The position numbers were made by a program, and so were the translations under genes. From Oligoflexus sp. (GTDB lineage Bacteria > Bdellovibrionota_B > Oligoflexia > Oligoflexales > Oligoflexaceae), in contig JACMOC010000061.1 of the NCBI GenBank assembly GCA_014378195.1, positions 186,001 to 250,000 of the forward strand: a stretch of DNA of 64,000 nucleotides. The letters are read 5' to 3'. Every line of letters starts with the position of its first letter. Within the stretch, counting starts at the first letter, position 1. The notes below the pieces were generated by a model that made no database searches, was not told where the DNA came from, and saw nothing but the letters and a program-made list of their open reading frames with translations. Shown here one piece after another: positions 25,776 to 34,717 of this stretch.

Positions 25776-26342
25776 TCAAAACTGATCGCGGTTTCTTTCC
25801 CAAAATTTTGTCCAATATTCATAGCCGGAGACATAAGCAACGGCGATAGATACCCAAAGTATCATCATCCCTATGGTTTCGATGTCCGGTTCGCGGGTCA
25901 GAAGCAAAGTGATAGAGAGATCCTGAAGCAGGGTTTTGATTTTCCCGAGGTTTGACACCTTGATAGAGAATCCCTGCTCGGCAGCGGCCATGCGAAGGCC
26001 CGAAACGGCAGTCTCACGGGAGATAACCAAGACCGCTATCCATGCGCTCAATACACCACCACCGACCAGTACGACGAGAGCTGCGGCAACCAAAAGTTTG
26101 TCTGAGATGGGATCCAAAATTTCGCCGATTTTACTGACGCTATTCATCTTGCGTGCAAGGTAGCCATCGAAAAAATCAGTGAGCGCGCCAACCGCAAAAA
26201 TCACGGCGCACAGTATGTTGAATATCTTGTAATCCCAGGGATAAAGAACGCATATAAATGGAATCACAGCGATGCGAAAAAATGTCAGTTTATTAGGAAG
26301 GTTTTTCAGCCAAGATTTGACCTCTGACTTTTGAGTATCCAT
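25776..26342 (-). CDS. pgsA: CDP-diacylglycerol-glycerol-3-phosphate 3-phosphatidyltransferase
   Basis: A 188-residue integral membrane enzyme of phosphatidylglycerol synthesis. The CDP-alcohol phosphatidyltransferase signature is complete: D-G-Y-L-A-R, eight residues, G-E-I-L-D-P-I-S-D. Five to six membrane segments follow the usual pattern. The start is ATG at 26342, nine bases after GGAAGG; the TTG two codons earlier is too close to that RBS. Divergent from nadB with about 200 bp between. Confidence 0.93.
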   Translation of the reverse strand: MDTQKSEVKSWLKNLPNKLTFFRIAVIPFICVLYPWDYKIFNILCAVIFAVGALTDFFDGYLARKMNSVSKIGEILDPISDKLLVAAALVVLVGGGVLSAWIAVLVISRETAVSGLRMAAAEQGFSIKVSNLGKIKTLLQDLSITLLLTREPDIETIGMMILWVSIAVAYVSGYEYWTKFWERNRDQF

Positions 26343-26545
26343 GTCCAAAAACCTTCCTATCGCTGTCTACAGGATCAAGCATGCGTGCCTGACGAGAGAA
26401 ACAGAACTTGGTTGATCAGTCAACGTTCGAGTGCCTACGTTATCTTGCCTTGTCATTAATATAACTGAAGACAGCCATAGGTGACCATGATAATTGCTGC
26501 CAGAAGGCTCGATAGCCTGCGCTCGACACGCCTCTGAGGTACACA

Positions 26546-28147
26546 ATGGCTCTTACTATCCATACCGATCACTTAGTCGTAGGTTCGGGAATCGCGGGAT
26601 TAATGCTTGCCCATAAATTAGGCCAGTCCCACAAGGTTGTCATTATAGCCAAGGAAAGTCTGAGCGAAAATAATTCAAGTTATGCGCAAGGCGGTATCGC
26701 GTCCGTCCTCTCCCCGGAGGATTCTTTTAATAAGCATATAGAAGATACCCTCGAGGCCGGCGCCGGGCTTTGTCATCGCGATATAGTCAAAACTGTAGTG
26801 GAAGCCGGTCCGAAAGTGATCCGGGAGCTGATTTCCCTCGGCGTGGATTTTACCAAACGCGAAGGCGGGGGCAAAACACAGCCCTATCATCTCACGCTCG
26901 AAGGTGGACATTCCGAACGGCGCATTATTCATGCCGACGACCTCACTGGGGCGGAGGTTGTGCGTGCCCTGATTGCCCAGATCCGTACCAATCCCAATAT
27001 TACGATCTACGAAAACACCTTTGCTATCGACCTTCTGACGACAGACAAGGTCAGTCCGATCTTTTCGCAGAATTACTGTCTCGGTGCTTACGCTTTTCAC
27101 CGGGACTCAAGCGAGATCTTCGAGATTCGCAGTGTCGCCACCCACCTCTGTGCGGGCGGTCATGGCAAGGTTTATCTCTACACATCGAACCCGGACGTCG
27201 CGACGGGCGATGGCCTCGCTATGGGTTGGCGAGCCGGATGCCGCGTGGCAAATCTCGAATTTATGCAGTTCCATCCGACCTGTCTTTATAGTCAAAAGGA
27301 AAAAACTTTTTTGATTTCGGAAGCCGTGCGTGGCGAGGGCGCTGTCCTAAAAACCGCCGACGGCAAACTGTTCATGCAAAATTATCATCCCCTGCAATCG
27401 CTTGCACCGCGCGATATCGTCGCTCGGGCTATCGATTCAGAAATCAAAAAAAGCGGCGTTCCCTATGTTTATCTCGATGCTCGCAGTATCGGGATCGACA
27501 AAATCAAAGATCGTTTTCCCAATATCTATCGAGTCTGCCTTGAGCAGGGGATCGATATGACGAAGGCTATGATTCCCGTCGTTCCTGCGGCGCACTTCAG
27601 CTGCGGTGGACTGGTTACGGACAGTGTAGGCCATACCTCTGTCACCAACCTCTTTGCCATTGGCGAAGTTGCCTGTACGGGTTTGCATGGAGCCAATCGC
27701 CTCGCATCAAACAGCCTGCTCGAAGCTTTGGTGTTCGCGGGTCGGGTCGCCGATCACATTGAAGCCAATGGAATACTGGAAGCGCCTCAGGTCCCGAGTA
27801 TTCCCTGGCGGTCAACCGGATCGATCGAACCCGACGAACTGGTCGTGCTCACACATACCTGGGACGAAATTCGCCGTATGATGTGGAACTACGTAGGAAT
27901 CGTCCGGTCAGATAAACGCTTGCAACGTGCCTATGCAAAAATCGTCGCGATCAGACAAGAGCTCGAAACATTTTATTGGGAAAATCAGATCGACACTTCG
28001 CTCCTCGAAGTTCGAAATCTAGCGGACGTTGCGTTCCTTACGATACGTTGTGCGTTGAAGCGCAAGGAATCCAGAGGTATCCACTTCAATATCGATTACC
28101 CTCATCCGATCGACAACCCCGCTCCTATCGACACAGTTATCTGGTAA
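26546..28147 (+). CDS. nadB: L-aspartate oxidase
   Basis: A 533-residue FAD enzyme that oxidises L-aspartate to iminoaspartate, the first step of de novo NAD synthesis. The N-terminal FAD site is VGSGIAGLMLA; SYAQGGIASVLS and the HADDLTGAEVV, GGHGKVY and EFMQFHPT motifs are those of NadB. AAHFSCGG and HGANRLASNSLLEALVFAGR are the C-terminal FAD- and substrate-binding signature. RBS GAGGT. NadA and NadC are not in the window, so the gene is not in a nad operon. Confidence 0.95.
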   Translation: MALTIHTDHLVVGSGIAGLMLAHKLGQSHKVVIIAKESLSENNSSYAQGGIASVLSPEDSFNKHIEDTLEAGAGLCHRDIVKTVVEAGPKVIRELISLGVDFTKREGGGKTQPYHLTLEGGHSERRIIHADDLTGAEVVRALIAQIRTNPNITIYENTFAIDLLTTDKVSPIFSQNYCLGAYAFHRDSSEIFEIRSVATHLCAGGHGKVYLYTSNPDVATGDGLAMGWRAGCRVANLEFMQFHPTCLYSQKEKTFLISEAVRGEGAVLKTADGKLFMQNYHPLQSLAPRDIVARAIDSEIKKSGVPYVYLDARSIGIDKIKDRFPNIYRVCLEQGIDMTKAMIPVVPAAHFSCGGLVTDSVGHTSVTNLFAIGEVACTGLHGANRLASNSLLEALVFAGRVADHIEANGILEAPQVPSIPWRSTGSIEPDELVVLTHTWDEIRRMMWNYVGIVRSDKRLQRAYAKIVAIRQELETFYWENQIDTSLLEVRNLADVAFLTIRCALKRKESRGIHFNIDYPHPIDNPAPIDTVIW

Positions 28148-28240
28148 GGCAAGGAGGCGGACCGTATTTCTGGGGCTGGCAAAATCTCGGAAATCAGATA
28201 TAAAGGTGTAAGAATTCGGAGCTTTATTTGGGGATACATT

Positions 28241-28696
28241 ATGCGCATTATGACACTCGCTGTTTCAAGTCTACTTTGCCTTGGCGTTATCCAAGGCTGT
28301 AATTCCTGTGAACGTCCTAAAGCAGCAGGCACAGCCGCGTCGTCCGATGCAGCGAAACCCGCTGAGAATGCAACTGAATTGAAAATCGAAGACGTGTCTC
28401 CCGGTACTGGCGAAGAAGCTGTTGAAGGTAAAGAAGTGACCGTTCATTACACGGGTACACTGACAGACGGCAAGAAATTTGATAGTTCGCATGACCGCAA
28501 CGAACCTTTCACGTTCCGTCTGGGCGCTGGCATGGTTATCCCAGGTTGGGAACAAGGTATCAAAGGTATGAAAGTCGGCGGCAAACGCAAACTCACTATT
28601 CCACCCCAATTGGGTTATGGCGAGCGCGGTGCAGGCGGAGTTATCCCCCCGAACGCAACTCTACTCTTTGATGTTGAACTGCTCGGCGTTAAATAA
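28241..28696 (+). CDS. FKBP-type peptidyl-prolyl isomerase lipoprotein
   Basis: A 151-residue protein. The signal peptide ends in a lipobox at Cys20 (GVIQGC). After a 25-residue Ala/Ser linker comes one complete FKBP domain (about 47-151): [56 protein letters not shown] and the aromatic pocket residues of active FKBPs. It folds or assembles proteins at the membrane, on the periplasmic side. A single gene with its own terminator, 93 bp after nadB. Confidence 0.95.
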   Translation: MRIMTLAVSSLLCLGVIQGCNSCERPKAAGTAASSDAAKPAENATELKIEDVSPGTGEEAVEGKEVTVHYTGTLTDGKKFDSSHDRNEPFTFRLGAGMVIPGWEQGIKGMKVGGKRKLTIPPQLGYGERGAGGVIPPNATLLFDVELLGVK

Positions 28697-28726
28697 GATT
28701 TTACGCCCCTCTAAAATGTAAATTTT

Positions 28727-28749
28727 AGCCCCGGAAACGGGGCTTTTTG
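28727..28749 (+). terminator. intrinsic terminator
   Basis: AGCCCCG-GAAA-CGGGGCT stem followed by TTTTGG. It closes the FKBP gene and lies just before the end of the convergent gene at 28776. Confidence 0.9.
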
Positions 28750-28775
28750 GTATCGATTTTAAGGCTTATCCGGCT

Positions 28776-29858
28776 TCAGTGTTTGCGGTTGGCAATCGCA
28801 TCAACCCATTTTTTAGAGGCTGTAAGGATCTCATGCTCCGATAGCGTGAGGTGAGGCGTCGGAAGACCCGGGCGGAAGTTTTTCAGGTCTTTCAATACTC
28901 CTAAAGGCACGTCTGCCGTTAGCTTCCGTATAGCCTCTTCGAGGTGTAAAGTCCCACGGCCCAATTCTGCAAAACATTCCGCACACCGTTTGAGCGCGGT
29001 AACGATATCTTCGCGTGTGTATCCATATTCATTGTGAAGCTGACGACTGATGGGCCAAATCATTGATCCATCCACCATACCCCACGCGTGAAAATGCAAG
29101 ATCACTTCAAAAAAGTGATCAAAAGGAAGGACGAGTCCTGTCAACGGAGGCACTTCTACGAGCTCGTACCGAGGCGCCTTGCGAATAAGTATGCCAGCGA
29201 TCGTAATATTTTCCATGGGCAACTGAAGATAGGGTTCGAGGGTCGGAAGCACCTCATCACCGACACCTCCGACGCTCAGATATTCGCGGTAGGCTGCCAG
29301 AGAAATCTTTTTTTCGACAAAAAGTTGGACGCCGAGGTAGATGAAGGCATCGAGTTCGGCATTGTCGCCGATCAAGATGAATTGGGTGTTTTTGGGGGCA
29401 CGGCTCATCTGTTTCAGTATCGTCGCCGTTTTATAGGCGGCGTGTTGTTTCAAAAAACGCAGTTTGCGTGACTTGATATTATACGCCTGGTTTTTGAAGG
29501 TATCACTCGTCCAGTCCAGACCGTCAAGTGCGAGCCGGGACCTGATAACACGCCTAAGCTGAGGGGGAGAAGCCGAGACAAAGTGAAGGGAGTTAGGCTG
29601 AAGCAGCGGCGTATCATTGTAAAAATTACCCCAGCGGGCGGCTAGCAACGCGATAGGAGCGCCCGTGACGGTTTGTTTCTGCTCCGCGTTTTCGAAGGCG
29701 AGCTTAAGCATCGCCATCGGCGTTTCAAATCGTGTCTCTATGTAAGTTTTGTCGATGTCGCAGATGATTTGGATCTGGCTATAAGGTTCGTGGATCAGTA
29801 CTTCGGTACTGATCAATTCATCGAGACGATAGCGTGTGTCGGAGTGTGATTCGCTCAT
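28776..29858 (-). CDS. APP1-like phosphatidate phosphatase (HAD fold)
   Basis: A 360-residue protein. The HAD catalytic loop is CDIDKTYIET with D34 and D36 (DxDxT), motif II is FVSASPPQLRRVI, a conserved Lys region follows (KSRKLRFLKQH), and motif III/IV is FILIGDNAELDAFIY. These are the marks of the APP1 catalytic domain, which removes phosphate from phosphatidate in yeast. APP1-like bacterial proteins are often near 300-350 residues; here the last 120 residues (from about 230) carry a helical extension with LHFHAWGMVDGS. No signal peptide, so it probably acts at the inner face of the membrane. Confidence 0.8.
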   Translation of the reverse strand: MSESHSDTRYRLDELISTEVLIHEPYSQIQIICDIDKTYIETRFETPMAMLKLAFENAEQKQTVTGAPIALLAARWGNFYNDTPLLQPNSLHFVSASPPQLRRVIRSRLALDGLDWTSDTFKNQAYNIKSRKLRFLKQHAAYKTATILKQMSRAPKNTQFILIGDNAELDAFIYLGVQLFVEKKISLAAYREYLSVGGVGDEVLPTLEPYLQLPMENITIAGILIRKAPRYELVEVPPLTGLVLPFDHFFEVILHFHAWGMVDGSMIWPISRQLHNEYGYTREDIVTALKRCAECFAELGRGTLHLEEAIRKLTADVPLGVLKDLKNFRPGLPTPHLTLSEHEILTASKKWVDAIANRKH

Positions 29859-30068
29859 ACTGTCCCTCTTCTCCTTAGGCCTGAATAATGCAGTTTACAC
29901 GAAATAGGGTCCTGTCGTGTGAACATGAGAGCCTAATCATAAACCTAACAAAAATTCTATCTCGTTGATAGTACGGGCAAATCAAGCTCTAATCTTTTTT
30001 TATTTAAGATTCTTTTGGGTGAAGACGATAGAAAGCGGGGACTTTTTTCCCAACCTAGAGGAATAGAT

Positions 30069-31802
30069 ATGCAAAAGCTCGTTGCCTTGGGCCTTTTTAT
30101 GGCCTTGAATTCCTGCGGCCAATCGTCCGGACCTTCGGTCCCAGATGCTATTGCCTCAGCTGATGCCTTGCCAGGAGCTTCGAGCACTCCTTATCAAAGT
30201 GGAGAGCCTTCGAGCGTGCCCTCCTCACCTGCGCCTCATGCTGATACATCCGGCGACCTTATGCCCAACACCTCGACATTACCTGTCGCTCCTGCCGACA
30301 TTCCTCCGGTGGAGACCAGCACGAAAGCCCCGGACCGGACTTTGACGCTTTCACTCAATGACAATCGCGGAGTCTGGGAAGGCTTTGGGACCTCGCTCGG
30401 ATGGTGGGCGAATGGCGTTGGACTATCGAACTTCGAATCTTTATATGCCGATCTTCTCTTTACCAATAAAGACGTGAAATTCATTGATAATAAAGTCTTG
30501 CCAGGTCTCGGTCTGAGCGTCGTTCGTTACAACGTGGGCGGCAGCGGCCGAGCGGGTGATATGAGCACGCTTACCGAAGCTGAGAATAAAGCGCCCAGCA
30601 ATGACAATGCCCATGACGGAGTTGAGCCATATCGTGACATCGATGGATTCTGGAAAGATATCGGTAGCACCGATCCAACGAGCAATAGTTTTGATTGGAC
30701 GCGTGATGCCAACCAAAAAAGCATTCTGACCCTTGCCAAACGCCGTGGCGTTAATACCTTTGAACTCTATTCCAACGCCCCAATGTGGTGGATGACGGCG
30801 GAACATAGCGCATTCGGCGGCGGCCTCCTTGACGAGCATAAAAGTAACGCGATGCTTTATCTCGCTCTTGTCGCCAAACAAGTCCGGAATGTCTGGGGAA
30901 TTCCTGTGAGCAGTATTGAGCCTTTTAACGAACCAGCTTCAAATAATTGGAAGTTCCCTGTTTTTCAACAGGGCTGCAACTTCGCTTTAAATGCACAAAT
31001 CGAGGAGCTCGCCTATCTTAAAATTCATCTAACGCAGCAGAGCGTGGGTGATGTAAAAATCGCATCTGCAGACGAAAGCAGCCCATCAGCGCAGACGGCA
31101 AATAATGAATACATGAAAACGCAAAGCGCCAAACACGAAGGCATAACGATTCTTGGGACTGATCTATCGGACAAGGTGAACGTGCATACCGCCGACGCAG
31201 GCGTACCGTTTCGTGACAATGGCGAACGGGATAAACTCAGGGCATCAATCGGCGCTAAAAAGCTTTGGGTATCGGACTATAACGATAGTGATCCAAGCGG
31301 ACTTGCATTAGCGGAAACTATCTTTCAAGACCTGAGTCATCTCAAGCCGTCCGCGTGGATCTACTTTCAGGCGGTCGAACCTTACGGCGCCAAGGGTCTT
31401 GTCACCGGTAACTTTCATATGATGCCCAGCGACCCTGCCGTCCGTGGCAAACCCACGGGTGTGTCGGTAAAGTATTATGTGATGGCTCAATTTTCGCGTT
31501 TTCTGCGCGCCGGTCAGACTCTTCTTGGAACGGGCGAAGAGCAGAGCATCAGTGCCTACGATGCAGCGAGCAAAAAGCTGACGATCGTAGCCTTGAATGC
31601 CGATTCCAAGGAGCGGACCATGGCGATCGATTTGAGTCAGCTTCAGAGTTTTAACCAAACGGTGACTATGACGGTCACTCGCGTCGACGGCTCAAAGCTT
31701 TTTAAATCAAAACACGTAAAGATACTGAATAATAAGGTCCAAACCACGATCGAACCCGGCAGCGTCATTTCATTGGAGCTGAGCGAGGTTGTCTTTCCGT
31801 AA
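30069..31802 (+). CDS. lipoprotein glycoside hydrolase, GH30-like
   Basis: A 577-residue lipoprotein. The start is ATG at 30069 (MQKLVALG) with AGAGGAA upstream; the lipobox is ALNSC. A Pro/Ser-rich linker to about residue 100 spaces the catalytic domain from the membrane. The barrel starts at DNRGVWEGFGTSLGWWA, has VVRYNVGGSG, the acid/base segment IEPFNEPAS and the nucleophile segment LWVSDYNDSD, then a C-terminal beta-sandwich ending in the usual GSVISLEL. This architecture is GH30, closest in style to endo-beta-1,6-galactanases. The usual Glu nucleophile (x-S-E-x-G-D) appears here as Asp. Surface-exposed carbohydrate breakdown is likely if it is active. Confidence 0.82.
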   Translation: MQKLVALGLFMALNSCGQSSGPSVPDAIASADALPGASSTPYQSGEPSSVPSSPAPHADTSGDLMPNTSTLPVAPADIPPVETSTKAPDRTLTLSLNDNRGVWEGFGTSLGWWANGVGLSNFESLYADLLFTNKDVKFIDNKVLPGLGLSVVRYNVGGSGRAGDMSTLTEAENKAPSNDNAHDGVEPYRDIDGFWKDIGSTDPTSNSFDWTRDANQKSILTLAKRRGVNTFELYSNAPMWWMTAEHSAFGGGLLDEHKSNAMLYLALVAKQVRNVWGIPVSSIEPFNEPASNNWKFPVFQQGCNFALNAQIEELAYLKIHLTQQSVGDVKIASADESSPSAQTANNEYMKTQSAKHEGITILGTDLSDKVNVHTADAGVPFRDNGERDKLRASIGAKKLWVSDYNDSDPSGLALAETIFQDLSHLKPSAWIYFQAVEPYGAKGLVTGNFHMMPSDPAVRGKPTGVSVKYYVMAQFSRFLRAGQTLLGTGEEQSISAYDAASKKLTIVALNADSKERTMAIDLSQLQSFNQTVTMTVTRVDGSKLFKSKHVKILNNKVQTTIEPGSVISLELSEVVFP

Positions 31803-31813
31803 AAGGATCGCGA

Positions 31814-32731
31814 TTAGTTGAGCAAGGCGTTAATCATATTAACGCCGAGGCGTGCGGCGAGATTGTTTTGAGTCAAGAGTGCGGTCGTTGTCTGCATAAG
31901 CATATGCGACTGTGTAAGTTTCGAAACTTCTTCAGCATAGTCGGTATCGGAGATCCGAGATTTTGCTGCGGAAATGTTCTCAAAAGAGACATCGTTATAG
32001 TCCTTAGCACGCTCAAGACGGGTCTGGATGGCACCAAACTGAGCGCGATACTCAGAGACTTTCTCAAGCGCTTGATCGTAGATCGACCCGAAGCGGTTGT
32101 CGTCAGGGGACAGGAGGTCGAAGGCATCGCTTATCGAAACACCCTCACCGCCGCTTAAGAGATCGAGGGCCGGTTTGAGTCCAAGGCCCGCAGTTGTCAA
32201 AACGATGTCTTTGAGATTATCGAGACGAATTTCATTTAAATTGGCCCCGGCATCCGGCGAGGTTGGATCGCCCAGTCGCAGTATCATTTTTTCAGGCGCA
32301 CGAGCGTCTTTACCATTAAGTAGGGGAATTCCATTGAATTCCGTCGTTGTTGCAATGCGATCGATTTCGGAATGGAGGGCTTGATACTCGATGAAGAGAT
32401 AGCGACGCTCACGGTCAGACAGGGCGTTTGAGGCTCCTGCAATATTTATTTCTTTCATACGCACGAGCATGTTCGAGACTTCGTTCAGACCGCTTTCAGC
32501 GGTCTGGAGGAGAGATACGCCGTCATTGATGGATTGTTTGGATGCGGTCAAGGTCCGGAGCTTGTATTCAAGTCCTTCTGCAATTGCACGATCGGTTGGA
32601 CGGGGGTCCTGGGCCGTGAAGACCTGGCCTGAACTCAACTTTGAAAGGCTGTCCTCACTCGCATGGGTCTGCCTCTCCAAGTCGTTCAAGAGTTTTGTCG
32701 AACTGCCACGTCCACCTGTAATAGTCGACAT
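31814..32731 (-). CDS. flagellin
   Basis: A 305-residue flagellin. The conserved N-terminal D0/D1 region runs to about residue 140 (SLSKLSSGQVF, SINDGVSLLQTAESGLNEVSNMLVRMKEI) and the C-terminal D1/D0 region begins near 225 (RAQFGAIQTRLERA, ISDTDYAEEVSKLT, LLTQNNLAARLGVNMINALLN). Only about 80 residues lie between, so the variable surface domain is nearly absent. It is exported by the flagellar apparatus, hence no signal peptide. Its ATG overlaps the stop of the chemoreceptor gene in TAATG. No fliD, fliS or other flagellar gene is near, so it may be a minor or specialised flagellin. Confidence 0.9.
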   Translation of the reverse strand: MSTITGGRGSSTKLLNDLERQTHASEDSLSKLSSGQVFTAQDPRPTDRAIAEGLEYKLRTLTASKQSINDGVSLLQTAESGLNEVSNMLVRMKEINIAGASNALSDRERRYLFIEYQALHSEIDRIATTTEFNGIPLLNGKDARAPEKMILRLGDPTSPDAGANLNEIRLDNLKDIVLTTAGLGLKPALDLLSGGEGVSISDAFDLLSPDDNRFGSIYDQALEKVSEYRAQFGAIQTRLERAKDYNDVSFENISAAKSRISDTDYAEEVSKLTQSHMLMQTTTALLTQNNLAARLGVNMINALLN

Positions 32732-34581
32732 TAGCTGACCTTCTGAAGATTGGTGTCAATTTGTATGTCGTCGTCCGACTCAGGGTCGTGAATCGATCCA
32801 AGGTCGATTTCCTCGTCATCACTGTGTTCAAAACTCAGAGTGCGGGTACGGCCTTGCAAGATGGTCAAATTCGTTTGAACGTAGGCAAGGCGATGAGTAA
32901 GTTCGTCTTTAGCCTGAGAGCCTGACTCGGTGTGAGGGAGTTTTGTAACAGCTTCACGATCCTGTTCCTCAAACCCGGAACGCAGGTGTTGCGCACGGCT
33001 GATGAGCTGGGTACTTGTGTCGATCAATCGACCAAAAGTCTCTCGTTGACCGGTCGCCATACGCTCTGAATGTTGGATGGCGAAATATTGGCGGCTCATA
33101 AGGCGCGAGAGCCGATCTGTGTGAACGGCCAGCTGGTTGCTTTCCTGATGAATACTGGCATTGATTTGATCCACTTCATCCAATCGGCGGATGAGTTTTG
33201 AAGTCATGCGGGTGACCTCCTGACCCTGTTTTTCAATAGTCGCTATGTCTTGGGTATGTTCGCTCGTAATGCGTATCAAATCGCCGAGCTCACTTGCGAC
33301 CTGACGTGACAGATTCATGGTCTCGCGACAGCGATGGTCAACGTCGACAATGCGGCTATGTGCACTCGCTACCGTGGCGTTGGTCTTTTCAAGGCAGGAC
33401 GACGCTTTATCCGCTTCGGCTTGAATCGTTTCAAGCAGTTCTGTGATCGACCGTGTGGCCGTCGATGACCGTGCCGCGAGGTGACGAACCTCAGCAGCGA
33501 CAACAGCGAAGCCTTTGCCTTGCTCACCCGCTCGTGCCGCTTCAATCGAGGCGTTAAGTGCAAGCTGGTTGGTCTGTTCGGCAATGTCATCGATGACATC
33601 GATAATATTTACGATCTCTTCAGCCCGTTCCGAAAGTCTACGCACGAGTTTATTGGCGAGATCGACATCGCCATTGGACTCACTCATGGCTTGTATCAAT
33701 TTAGAAAAGATTTCTGTCGTCCCTTTGCTTTCGGCATACATTCGGGTGACGTCATTTTTAGCCCGTTCGGAGTGGTGAGCGTGCGAGGTCGAAAATTCCA
33801 GCGATTTTGCCACCAACTCCTGTGCAGAAAGCTGCATCTTTCCAAGGAGTTCCGCTTTCCCACGCACCTGATCCTGGGATTCCTTGAATTGCGAGAGTTT
33901 GACTGCAAGCCCATTCCATTCCAAACGCGATGCCGCCGCAAAGCTAGAGAAATCATCGGCTTGGCCAGTGAGTCTTTGTAGGTTTTCCACCGCGCTTTGA
34001 TTGTGTTCGGCGAGGCCTTGGGCCTGATTTTTGATGCATACGAGTTGGCTTTCTAGCGAAGCCAGCTCCTCGGCCTTGAGGCTCAAGGCGGAGCGGTTGT
34101 GCGCAGGCGCATCCGGAAAGGCCGCCGAAAACTGCGCGACTTTGGTTTTGATCTGGTCGAGCTCGGCTATCGTCTGCTCGAGAGTTGATTGAAACGAGTC
34201 GAAAGATTCTAAAGACTTATCATCTATCTTTGCCGAGTGTGTCGAGGCTTGACGGGGGTGTCGACCGAGGAGGTTGAGAACGGCAAACCCTGTCGTCACA
34301 AGCATCAAAAAAGTTGCAATATTCAGGGCGCGTTCTTCGATAAGAAGAGCGCCATCGCTAAGTCCATCAAGATTTTTCGCGGCCTGTATCAGCATACGAT
34401 GATCTTTGCTGAGTGGGTCAAGACCGGTCGCGATATGATGAAGCGATAATCCAACCTGAGCCAGCTCATTGGTTCGCAGGTAGCGATTATCGTGGCCTTT
34501 AAACATATAAAACGACCAAAAAAGCGTTGTTACGCTTAAAAGGCCAATCACGACTGCAAGAAATTTATGTCGCAGCATCAT
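32731..34581 (-). CDS. methyl-accepting chemotaxis protein
   Basis: A 616-residue chemoreceptor. The start is ATG at 34581, eight bases after GAGGAG. Two membrane segments (about 6-24 and 88-108) enclose a periplasmic loop of only about 60 residues. No clear HAMP domain follows; instead a long coiled coil leads to the signalling hairpin, whose tip is NQLALNASIEAARAGEQGKG with FAVVAAEVRHLAARSS on the return. It reports to CheA/CheW, which are not in the window. It is directly followed by, and translationally coupled to, the flagellin gene. Confidence 0.92.
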   Translation of the reverse strand: MMLRHKFLAVVIGLLSVTTLFWSFYMFKGHDNRYLRTNELAQVGLSLHHIATGLDPLSKDHRMLIQAAKNLDGLSDGALLIEERALNIATFLMLVTTGFAVLNLLGRHPRQASTHSAKIDDKSLESFDSFQSTLEQTIAELDQIKTKVAQFSAAFPDAPAHNRSALSLKAEELASLESQLVCIKNQAQGLAEHNQSAVENLQRLTGQADDFSSFAAASRLEWNGLAVKLSQFKESQDQVRGKAELLGKMQLSAQELVAKSLEFSTSHAHHSERAKNDVTRMYAESKGTTEIFSKLIQAMSESNGDVDLANKLVRRLSERAEEIVNIIDVIDDIAEQTNQLALNASIEAARAGEQGKGFAVVAAEVRHLAARSSTATRSITELLETIQAEADKASSCLEKTNATVASAHSRIVDVDHRCRETMNLSRQVASELGDLIRITSEHTQDIATIEKQGQEVTRMTSKLIRRLDEVDQINASIHQESNQLAVHTDRLSRLMSRQYFAIQHSERMATGQRETFGRLIDTSTQLISRAQHLRSGFEEQDREAVTKLPHTESGSQAKDELTHRLAYVQTNLTILQGRTRTLSFEHSDDEEIDLGSIHDPESDDDIQIDTNLQKVS

Positions 34582-34717
34582 ACACAGAACTCCTCGATCC
34601 ATAAGAGAGCGTCGCTCGTTTAATCGGAAAAAAAAGTAAATTCTTGAGATTGTTACCCTAGGGAATGTGAGGTAGTATTTGGGTCTATCGTAACATTATG
34701 TTTATTTTGAGTGTGAT

